Shown: positions 12,669-22,525 of the stretch, piece after piece
How the letters are laid out: each line of letters opens with the position of its first letter
How positions within the stretch are numbered: position 1 is the first letter of the stretch
Origin: Lanius collurio
Lineage: Eukaryota > Chordata > Aves > Passeriformes > Laniidae
Reading direction: 5' to 3'
Assembly (NCBI GenBank): GCA_020086605.1
Contig: JACBWW010000045.1
Span: 3,742,749-3,806,748, forward strand
DNA: 64,000 bases
Translations under genes and position numbers: made by a program
Notes under the pieces: model-generated
The model's input: the letters and a program-made list of their open reading frames with translations, nothing else
The model's database searches: none
Told to the model about the DNA's origin: nothing

Positions 12669-15600
12669 TACTGAGACTCAGAGATTGGTCAAGTTAAAAA
12701 CAAAACCTCCTCTTAAATACTTGTTTCTCACTCTCATCTCCTTTGACTGAGATTCAGAGAGACTCAATTCTACTCACCAGGTTGGGCTTTGTGACGGATA
12801 AAATAACAGAATGAGTCCCAAGGAAGCCTTTCCCTCCACTTCCTGTAAAGAGCTATAAAGTGTCTTGTAGCTAATGTCATTAAATAGTTACTTCTATTAA
12901 AAAAAAAAAAAATAAAAAAAGTAGCTTCATTATATTTCCTTCACCTCTTTCAGAGCTGTGAAAAGGGTGACCCAAGAGCTGACAGTGGCAGAAAGGCCTC
13001 AGGACCAGGTTCACTCCTCAGGGAGTTAAAAAATAGATGAGAATTCTGAAGGAGAGGCTTTTGCAAGGTCTGTGTGAAATCAGGAGCCAGCAGCTGTGTA
13101 GATCACTGGCCTGAACTTCCCTATACCTGTCTTCTATTCTCCCTAGACTTCCTATTTCCCTAAACATCCCAAACCTTGTATTAGGTAGGATTTTTATTCC
13201 TCTAAGGGAGTGTGAGGTAGAACATCCTGGACTTAATCAACTGCAAACAGTATCCCAAATGAAAGTATTTACCTATTTTAAATTTGCCTTCTAAGTGAAA
13301 TGCTTCATGGCTGCCCAGGCACCTGGTCCAGGGATCAAAGGCTCAAAATGCATGTATTATTACCCCAACCAGTTTGGACCAATTCCATTGATTTTTACCC
13401 TAAACTCCAGACTGATTTCAGTAAGAACTGGCAGCACAGATTGATATTACCTTATGGATTTCAGAAGAAATGTAGTGTTTGAAAAGACTATCATAAAATT
13501 GATGTGCAATGCAAAATACCCATTGATCCCCATTTGTGTCAATAAGATTTCTATAATTTGAGGATAGTAAAACACTGAAATGTCTGGTCGTATCCAAGGT
13601 AAAAATACCACTCACTTCCATGGAAACAGAAGCAGGCCCAAATTATGAATACTAAAAAATTATCCGTGTAATGAAGTATTTAAATCTTTATTATTTCATT
13701 ACTGGTTTGGATATTAAAAAGTCAAAGTATCTATAGAATTTTAAAATATGGTAATTTCTTAATATTTACTCTCATGCTTGTAAAAGATCTGGACTCCTGA
13801 ATGATGTAAATCAATTATCCCTGTGTGTGTGAAATGCTGTAACAAGATCAATGAGACCTGAACACAAGGAGGCATCTTAGGATAACAGCTGCAGATGCAC
13901 ACATTCCGTGGTAAAACCCAAGCAAATGAACACACACTGCTCACCCTGATGGTTCTCCCTCCCCCACAGAAAATCCCTGCCATTACCCAGCCCAACTGTA
14001 AATGCATAAAAGGAAAACCAAGGAAGAGCAGGTAGCAGTGAGGATATCAGCACAGGCCAAGTACAGTAAATGGTCACTCTGAGAGCCGAGGTGAAAGGAA
14101 TGCTTTGCATTCAGGTTGGGAATTCATTTTAGATGTGACTTAATGGTCAGACTCTGCTTACAACCAAAAGCTGTACAGTTAATGGCTCTATGGAAAACTG
14201 CAAGGATGGATCTTTACTGCCTAAAATACATATTGGTTTTAAAGATGAGCTCAAGATGATTACTTTCACAATATTAATCATTCCGCCAATTGGATTTCCA
14301 CAAAGTAGATTCGATAAAATACTGAAAATATTTAGTCAATAAATCAATTACACTTCCACTGAGTCTGGATATCTATAAATTGTTTTCTCATTGATAAAAA
14401 TTCTGTTTATGAAAACCTATTTTCAAGGAAACTACTCCTAAGATTTTTATTGGAAAATGCTTTGCAGTTAAAACAGAAATGAGAATTAATGGAAGGGCCA
14501 CAGGAGCATAATATGTATTTAAAAAAAAAATCCCACAAACTTTTTTTTTGTTACTTGAAGTAGAATGTGATGTCCATGTTTAAAAATACCAAAAATATGT
14601 AAAGAAAATTAAATACCTTCTTATCCCACTAGATGGTGGTGCCTTCAGATTAGGGCTGAGATGCTCAGACAGAGCCAGAAAACTTTTGCTTTCTTTAACT
14701 GACCTGTAAATGTGGAGAGTGAAAGATGAGGTTAATCATCTTCCTCTGGGAATAGTAAGAAGCATTTGGGTATAATGATGTACTGAATATATTGGAGTAT
14801 ATTTGTGTCCACAGTGCTTTGTTATGAAGTGTGTTTTAACTTCAAGACACATCTAATAGTATTAACTTTTCTTCCTGAAGAATAAAAGGTGCAAACAATA
14901 TTGAACCTTAAGGATGATCGTATTTTGTGTAAAACAGCCTTGTTCCACCAAGGACCTTGTCCTTTTGCTGCCCTCTCTCCTCAATCAAAATCCACATTAA
15001 AGTGGGGGATCATTAGCAATGACTGCATCTTGTATTCAGGGATTTCATTGGAAAAAGCTTAAAAGTAGCACATTTTTGTCTGACAAAGGTACTGCTGGCT
15101 TTCAGAAAAGGTATTTACACATCTGTTAGACAGAAAGTGACAGTGCCAAACATGGCAGGTCACATCTCTGCAGTGATAACACAAGTGACATTTTGATGAA
15201 TAGGAAAAGTAGATGGAACCTTGTTTGAGAGAGTATGTTTGTGCTTTAGTTATCTCAGGCTCTGTAGTAAATGGTCACATCCTTCATGTCTCACATAAAG
15301 CTTGAGCTGGGAGCTCAGGGCAGGTTCTGTGAACTGCAGAAATTATCTCAAGGGCTGCATTTGTCGAGGGCTGTCCAAGAGGAGGCCCCAAGTCAGGCTC
15401 AGAGCATGGAGGGAGCCTGGAGGCGCCAGCCCACTCCAGGAGCCAGGTTGGAGCACACAGAGCATTAAATGTGCAACTCTGCCAGTGAGCAGCCAGCAGT
15501 CCTGCCCACACAGGCTCTCCCAAACACAGGTCCCTGTGTGTGGGGCAAACCATGGGGACAAACTGCTGGGTGCACATGGTTGTTCCTGAGACCACCCTCC

Positions 15601-18600
15601 CAAATTTGTGCAAAGTAGTCAGTGATCAGTCAGAAGCAATGTGTGAGACTTGCACTGGAAAAAGTAAGTCAGAACTGTTTTCATTTTGCTTAAATATCAT
15701 GATGCCCATTGTTAGTATGAAAAATTTAGGATTAAAATTAAAAACTGTTTTGTGGATGAAGAACTTTAGTCAGGTTAGCTCCAACATTATGTTTTCAAAT
15801 TTTCTTTTTAAAGGTAGTGTGATGGTACAGAAAAGTTAAGGATGACTGTGTGTGTCTTGGAAAAGACAGCTTTAATCAAGAACCCCAGACTTCTTTTGTC
15901 ATATCCGTAAGTGTTGTTGCTCATTGGGTTTTAGTCACTGATCACCTGAGGGGTCATCCCATTTATAATACCTGAAGTCATCTAGAAACCAGCCCTCCTG
16001 GCACAGTTTGATCCATGCTTATTTGCTATATGTTCCATTCCATTTATTCTGTTCCTCACAGTCTGCTCTTTCACTTTTTGATTCCTGTGTTTGCAACCTC
16101 TCCTGAATTTGCTACTTCTGTTGCAGGTAACAATGACCAGCAGCACAATGCTGTGATATGTCACTTTAGTGTGACTTCCAAGAAAGATTACAGACCCCAG
16201 AAGAGACTTCCACGTAAGAATGTCACAGCCAAAAAGGCTCAACCTGAGACTTTTTAATGAGCACTTAGCAGGGAATTTCTTTCAGCATCTCAGAGGACTG
16301 AGGCAGAAAAAGTGGTACAGAAATGGATGTGGATGCCTGGTTCTTCTGTTGCATTTCTAACATGCAAAACAATGAAATCTTCCCAACTGTATTAGGGAGC
16401 AAGGATCTGCTCTTACTTTCTCTAGAAAGGTGGGCAGGATTTTCTGAAATCCTAAAGAAGCAAAATTCACTCCAGTCATTGTTACTTGCTGCCATTAAAG
16501 GTGGAAATCCAGCATTTGCCAAGAGTGCAAGTTCCTTCATTTTATCCCTTTGACTGTACCAGTATAACTGCCAATCACAGGAAATACCTCTAATAACTCT
16601 TCCTTTTACTTAATAAGGAATACCACATCTTTAAAACATTAGAAACAGATGTCACTGCATTACTTCACTGCTGATGTATGTAATAGAAATGACACACTAA
16701 TTAATTTAATGCAGTATAAATGTACTGATTATTTATCATGGCTGACAATAAAATTATGAAAACATTCAATTACAATCAGTGGTAATTCATTATTTATTGA
16801 TTCTGCGTTATGCACACATTAATACAATACATTTAATCACCTAAGAGAAGGGATCATTTTTCTATTGATACTTAGACATTCAGATTCATCAGTTTTATGT
16901 AAAATCCTTGATGTTTAGGTGGGAAGTTTTAATCCACAATTCCAAAAAAAACTCAACTGAAATGTCAGAACTAAATTGAATGCAAGTGTCAAGTACGAGT
17001 GCCTCTAGAAAAATGTGGGCACAAAGAATGACACACTAATTTCAGTCTCTTCTTTTTCTCACGTCAGTGGCCTACATTTGTTAATATAATTGTGGGTACT
17101 CTTTCTCAAGGAATCCAAGGCGTTAAACACTAACCCAGCAAAAAGCCAATACAGTTTTTTTCCTTCCTTTTCAAGCCATTACTCAGAATTAGCACCATCA
17201 GGGCTTTGCATGCTCAGGACATGAGCTCAGAGCTCACTAGGGCAGGTTACCAGCCCTCGATTGGGCCCTGAGACATTTCATTGTCAAGGACGAGGAGAAG
17301 ATTGTTGTGACTTGGACTCCAGTTGGGTTGGAATTCAGAAAAAAAAGGTGTTTCATTTTGTTATGATTAGGGTGCATTGCAAATACATCTTCCAGTTATT
17401 TTTTATCCTTCATTTTGGACCCGAAGTTACCTCTGACTTTGTAAATCTATGTTCACATTTATTCCCTCCCACTTATTTTAGAGACAATCCAAGTTCTTTA
17501 CTAAAAACTAGTTTTTTTCCTATAATCTACTCACATTGGACATACCTCTATGAAGTCCATTAAAAAATATATAAAAAAGAAATCACATTGTGATATCTAT
17601 GGAATTCCTGTTTTTATTGTCCTCCCTCATGTGTGGCTACAGGAAACTGAGATGAAGCACAAGTATCACTATTGAGCTCTCCAGTCTTCTCTAAATAAAA
17701 TTACTATTTTTAGTTAATACCCTACTGCTTCACTTAGGAAGCTGTCATTAGATTTTCTCAGTATCTCCCCCTCGTCAGGTGTGTCACCCATCCTTTCCTC
17801 CCTGGGTCCCATGGAGAGCAGGAGCCATGTTCCTGCCAGCTGGCAATAAGGAATTTCCAGAATGCTGCTGACTGGGGCTTTCCTCTCTCCTCCTGCGTCA
17901 GGGAAGAGCTTTTTCCCATTTCACTCCAATGGGGCATATGCAAGGATGATAAAAACAAAAACAAACAAATGGAACCTTTGCTTGACATCTTGCCATACAA
18001 ACACAGCCAATTCTCATATAGGATCAATACACAGTACACCAATATTTCTGTAGTTGCCAGTGTAAGAAAACAGAGTGTTCTACACACCAGTCAAAAAGGA
18101 AGAAAAATAATGAAACCTTACTTTTAAAATAATATTCTGAAATACTTATTCCAGCTACAGAGAGACTTAGTAGTTTGTACACATTCAGATTACGTACTGC
18201 TGGACTCCATTCAAATAAACCATCTGGATACTTTATAACTGACAAGATATTACTGTATGATTGTTAGGCTTTAGTAACTCTGCCTTGTCTTTAACAAAAT
18301 TACGGAGAAATAATAATATTCATGGCTATAGTTGATTTGTATATGCTTAGTTGAACTGGACAGCTGCCTGGCATCAATTCTCAAACCTTGAGCATTTTCT
18401 AAGTTTCAGAGCAGTTCTTCTCTCCATGGACAGTCACCTCTCAAGGATACTGCTTTTACTACAGCCTTTATGATTTTATATTGCTTCATGCCACTCCAAC
18501 TCGCTGGGTGTTGATGCGCAAGGCTTCCTCTGGCCTTGCGAAAATTCGGTCTTATTTAGAAATATGTTTAGCTTATGGAAGACATTAAAGTCAAAAAGGG

Positions 18601-18663
18601 AAAAGAATTCTCATGGTGGATTTTGATTGTCGCATTAATCTCAAAGGGGGAAAAAAAGTCTTT
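12669..18663. other. CHM-DACH2 intergenic region, DACH2-proximal part
   Basis: About 6 kb of AT-rich non-coding DNA with an A-rich run at 12899-12920. A more GC-rich patch at 15300-15600 has overlapping open frames on both strands that resemble no protein I know; it could be a decayed repeat. The last 100 bases before the gap look like ordinary single-copy sequence. Upstream enhancers of DACH2 could lie here but none can be asserted. Confidence 0.65.
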
Positions 18664-18989
18664 NNNNNNNNNNNNNNNNNNNNNNNNNNNNNNNNNNNNN
18701 NNNNNNNNNNNNNNNNNNNNNNNNNNNNNNNNNNNNNNNNNNNNNNNNNNNNNNNNNNNNNNNNNNNNNNNNNNNNNNNNNNNNNNNNNNNNNNNNNNNN
18801 NNNNNNNNNNNNNNNNNNNNNNNNNNNNNNNNNNNNNNNNNNNNNNNNNNNNNNNNNNNNNNNNNNNNNNNNNNNNNNNNNNNNNNNNNNNNNNNNNNNN
18901 NNNNNNNNNNNNNNNNNNNNNNNNNNNNNNNNNNNNNNNNNNNNNNNNNNNNNNNNNNNNNNNNNNNNNNNNNNNNNNNNNNNNNNNNN
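18664..18989. other. Assembly gap (326 N)
   Basis: A run of 326 unknown bases. It ends 224 bases upstream of the DACH2 start codon, at the upstream edge of the CpG island, so part of the DACH2 promoter is probably missing. Gaps at GC-rich first exons are a common failure of short-read bird assemblies. Open frames drawn across the Ns are meaningless. Confidence 0.99.
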
Positions 18990-19056
18990 AGGCACCCAGA
19001 TGAATTGCCCCGCCCCACCCGCGCCCGCAGCCACTCGCGGCGGCGGCGCTGGCGGC

Positions 19057-19072
19057 GGGCGGGGCGCATTGG
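19057..19072 (+). promoter_or_regulatory. DACH2: GC box plus inverted CCAAT box, likely DACH2 core promoter
   Basis: GGGCGGGGC (19057-19065) is followed three bases later by ATTGG (19068-19072), an inverted CCAAT box. The pair lies about 140 bases upstream of the ATG. GC and CCAAT boxes usually sit 50-100 bases upstream of the transcription start in TATA-less promoters, which would place the start roughly at 19120-19170 and leave a short 5' UTR. This placement is inference. Confidence 0.5.
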
Positions 19073-19213
19073 CTGGAGGGCGCCGTCACTCTCCCCCGGC
19101 GGCGCTGGGGAGGGGTCTGGGCGCTGCGTGCGGGCGGCGGGAGCGCGGCGGTCCGGCGGCACCGCACGGAGCGCAGCGCGGGGCTGAGACAGCCGCGGGG
19201 AGCCGCGCCGGCC

Positions 19214-19698
19214 ATGGCGGTGTCCGCGCCGCCCGTCATCGCCGCAACTTCCAGCGGCGGCGGCGCGGGGGGCTCGGCGGGTTTGTTCCGGGCGGACCCG
19301 CTGTACTCCAGCCCCGCGGAGTCCCCGCGCCTCACCAACAGCCTCGTCAACACTTTCCTCTCGGCCGGCGGCGGCGGGGCCGGCGCAGGCGGCGGCGGCG
19401 GCGGCAACGAGTGTAAGATGGTCGACCTGCACGGGGTGAAGGTGGCCTCGTTCCTCGTGGAGGGGCAGGAGCTGATCTGCCTGCCGCAGGTCTTTGATCT
19501 CTTCCTCAAGCACCTGGTGGGAGGGCTGCACACGGTCTACACCAAGCTGAAGCGGCTGGATATATCGCCCGTGGTGTGCACGGTGGAGCAGGTCCGCATC
19601 CTGCGCGGGCTGGGGGCCATCCAGCCCGGCGTCAACCGCTGCAAGCTCATCACCAGGAAGGACTTCGAAACTTTGTACAACGACTGCACCAACGCGAG
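19214..19698 (+). CDS. DACH2: DACH2 (dachshund homolog 2) coding exon 1, partial gene
   Basis: This exon encodes the N-terminal 161 residues plus two bases of a Dachshund-family nuclear cofactor. DACH proteins work with SIX and EYA (and PAX3 in somites) to regulate transcription in muscle, limb, eye and neural development. Residues 1-48 (MAVSAPPVIAATSS, then LFRADPLYSSP) match the DACH2 N-terminus. Residues 51-64 are almost entirely glycine and alanine. Residues 66-161 are the Ski/Sno/Dac (DACHbox-N) domain, with KMVDLHGVKVASF, ELICLPQVFDLFLKHLVGG, YTKLKRLDISPVVCTVEQVR and LRGLGAIQPGVNRCKL. LDISPVVCTVEQ and the ending CTNAR favour DACH2 over DACH1 (LEITPVVCNVEQ). The ATG has a strong context (GCCATGG). 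The exon stops at AG before a consensus GTGAGC donor (19699), phase 2. The C-terminal DACHbox-C coiled coil is encoded outside the window; the human protein is about 600 residues. Confidence 0.95.
19388..19405 (+). repeat. DACH2: GGC triplet run in the DACH2 coding exon
   Basis: Six perfect GGC codons, preceded by further GC-rich triplets (19366-19387), encode the polyglycine tract at residues 59-64. Such runs are prone to slippage, so length differences between individuals or species would be expected here, just before the folded DACHbox-N domain. Confidence 0.9.
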
Positions 19699-22508
19699 GT
19701 GAGCGCAGGCTCCGCTCTCGCCCCCGGCCGGCCCGCGGGGAGCGCAGCTGGGGGCGGGGGCGCGGGTCCCGGGGGAGGGAGGCGTGGGGGGCACCGAGGG
19801 GCTGGGGGGGAGCGGGGCTGGGGTGCGGCGGTGCCGACATGGAAAACTTTCCCTGCTTCCATCAGCCCCGCGATGGCCGGCACCGCCGGGCAGCGGAGCG
19901 GCTCCGCGCGCCGGTCTCCAAACTTTTCTCCAAGCAGGGAAAGCCGATAGTTCCCGAAAACACCTCTTAAAAAAAACCCCTCGAAACCCAAAAGTTTTCT
20001 CCGTTATTGTAGTCCCGCTGAAACCCGCGGCTGTGCTCCGGCCCCGGCGCTCCCACGGGCGGTGCGAGCCGGGGTGCCCGGGCAGGGGCTGCGGGTCCCG
20101 GTGCCCCCGGAGCGGCTCCGCTCCCGCACTCGCAGCTCTGGAGCGGCCGCAGCCCCTGCCCTGGCCGGCTTCGGTCACCGAGCCCCCGGATCCCTGCTGG
20201 GTGCTTCATACTTGGGGTTATAATCGTGGTTTGTGACCTCATGGCTGCTGCCTTTAGAAATGATAATGATCTAAATAAACACAAAACCCTCTCGGGGCTC
20301 GGCAGGAACTCTGGTGCCGTGGGGCAGGGTGTAAGGCAAGGACTTCGGAGATGACATTCCCTGCTTCAGTAGTTGGTGAGGGACATCTCCAGAAACATTT
20401 CCATGTCAGCGTGCTGCTGCTGCTTTCTGTGGCAGCAAACTTTCTTTGCAGACGCTTCGGCGAGCTTTGGGTACGATATCCGACCTGCAGCGTTCAGTAA
20501 CTTTGGGCTTTGTGTAGCTAGTTCGACCTGCTCAGCACTGAACGGGGGCTTTATTTTTTGATAACAACTTATTTAATTTCGTGCCAGTTCGGGGCCTGAT
20601 CCTGCTCTCGCTGCTGTGAGCTAAAGCAGGAGCAGACCGGGCGTCATTCTTCAATGCAGTATTTGCTTTGTTTCAAGTCACTTTATATTACAGGTGACGT
20701 TTTAGAGATGCCCTTAATTCCTAGATATGTTCATACGAACTATGTGCTTTTTTTTTTTTTCCTTGTTCTGTTTCTGTAACACCTTCTCCCGCTGCCTATT
20801 TCAATGTCAGGCACCTCGATGACATCACACCTACTGCTTTATTAAAGTGATGGGTTTGGAAGGAAGGTCTGAGACTTACATTAATTAATTCAAATATGTT
20901 AGATTACTAAGGGGCACATACAGCTTGTGAATGCTTCTGTGAAATGTTTCTGAGACCCGACTAGCATGAAAGTTGGTGGTTGAGGAAATACATCTCGTTA
21001 ATTTCTGTGACCGTGCCAAAGTTTTCCATTAGGGAAATACAGGATCTGATTTGATGATGCAGCCTGTAAATGCAGTCTAATGATTTCTGCTCTCTTAAAA
21101 CCGGTGCTTTAAGTCTCGAAATGCTGAAGTGTTAAGTGTTTAAAACTTGTATTTCACAACTTTATTTTTTTCCCTCTTTGACAAAGACTTATGGCCGTGA
21201 TAGGATGAGGGAATGGGCAATGCAGGGAGCAGTGGGAAGGGCGGCCAGGGGAGCTGTAGGTGAGAAGCCGAGTGATGCTCCAGGAGGGCTGAAAGGAGCA
21301 GTCGGTGGGACGGAGCCCTGCTGGAGATGAGGCAGAGCAGTGTGGGGGGCTCTTGCAGGGCAGAACCGCGTCTGACCCCAGGCACAGCTCTCCGCTGACA
21401 CTCACACGTGTTGAATGTGCTCAAGCACAAGCTCTCCCCACCCGGCTGTGAAAACCACGTTGTGGTTTTACCTGTTCAAGAATAGCAAAGCCCTTTACAT
21501 TTCGTTTGTTTGTGCCTCATGAAAATGTCACCGGTTGGAAGAACCTGCTCACATCCCTGTGTTTTGCATTCACGGTTTCAGGTGTAAGGCATGAGGCGTG
21601 TTATCAGCACACCTGAAACTTTGCTCGAGGATTGTAACTTAATGTTAATTGTATTCTGTCATGCTAATTAAATGCTTAATACCTCATTTTATTTACAGAT
21701 TATTATTTCCCTTGAACAGTCCATACTTACTGGAGAGAATGTTGGGTAAAAATCGTTAAATACATGAATAATCTAATTATTTTTGTTTGCTGTGAAGTGA
21801 CCTGGGAAGCACTGCAGTGCATATTATCCAATCAAAACAAATCAAATACAGTAGAACTGTTAAAAGACATACTCAGAGTATTTAGTTCTGTACCTGGAAA
21901 GTAAAGGCTTGAAAATACATGGTCTTTTAGAAATATTGCTCTCTACTTGGAAGACTGTGCATTGCTTTTCTAGTTAATATTTTTTTTTATTTGATAGGGA
22001 TTTATATTTGTACTTGAATACTGTAGAAATGCTGCAGTAAACTCAAGAGCTGCCAGAAGAAGCAGTAAGAAATGCTAGGTATCATTATTTTCACTGGTAG
22101 TTGACTTGTAAAAGTCGGCATCTGTTAGTGTGCACTTTTAGTAATTTTTTAAATTGGAATTAATTTTAATTAACCGTCAATTATATATAACTAAAAAAAG
22201 AGATAAATTCTATTTCTGCTGCTTACTCAGTTGAATTTCTTTAGTTGAATTTGTCTACAGAGCTCATATGAGCTGCAGAGAAATACACCCGTGGGCAAAA
22301 GTTTTTTGGTGTTTGTGTTCTGTAACAGGAGTTACTTTGTCCAGCAGCTTTGACCTGTGTATTTTTGTAATACATTCACATGTAAGGTTTAAGTTTTCAT
22401 CACCATGTTTACAGAATGCTCCTAAAATGTTTGTTGTTAGCCAGCACCATGCACTCTAATTTGCAAGCAACGTTTGTGAAATGAAACTAACTGCTCATTT
22501 CATTACAG
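19699..22508 (+). other. DACH2: DACH2 intron 1, first part
   Basis: The intron begins with a consensus donor (GTGAGC) at 19699. The first 500 bases are GC-rich CpG-island DNA, followed by AT-rich sequence. It includes a 13-base T run at 20748-20760 and a GC-richer patch at 21190-21370 with overlapping meaningless frames. No exon, RNA gene or known repeat was recognised. Confidence 0.75.
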
Positions 22509-22525
22509 GTCCGTCCCACCTTCAA
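22509..22525 (+). other. Candidate microexon (17 nt) bounded by consensus splice sites
   Basis: Seventeen bases (GTCCGTCCCACCTTCAA) lie between an acceptor-like TTTCATTACAG and a consensus donor CAA/GTGAGT. The flanks are better than chance usually gives at this spacing. Spliced directly after DACH2 exon 1 (phase 2) it would add 17 bases and shift the reading frame, so if used it would be a non-productive or alternative event. No known DACH2 exon corresponds to it as far as I recall. Confidence 0.2.

Larger units (their letters stand above)
18990..20200 (+). promoter_or_regulatory. DACH2: DACH2 CpG island (promoter, 5' UTR, exon 1 and start of intron 1)
   Basis: Very CpG-dense sequence begins immediately after the gap and continues through exon 1 into the first 500 bases of the intron, then drops to AT-rich DNA after about 20200. 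The densest part surrounds the start codon at 19214. CpG islands extending through the first exon are typical of developmental regulators of the DACH type. The upstream edge is hidden by the gap. Confidence 0.85.

Noticed and set aside
12657..12780. Possible antisense MIR core overlapping the second hairpin (ACTGAGACTCAGAGATTGGTCAAGTT)
   Set aside because: Only one short segment fits; too weak to call.
15284..15613. GC-richer patch with overlapping frames on both strands
   Set aside because: No protein or repeat family recognised; frames overlap on both strands as expected for composition effects.
18568..20284. Several open frames of 100-400 codons on both strands around DACH2 exon 1
   Set aside because: They are shadows of the GC-rich exon and island, and some run through the N gap.
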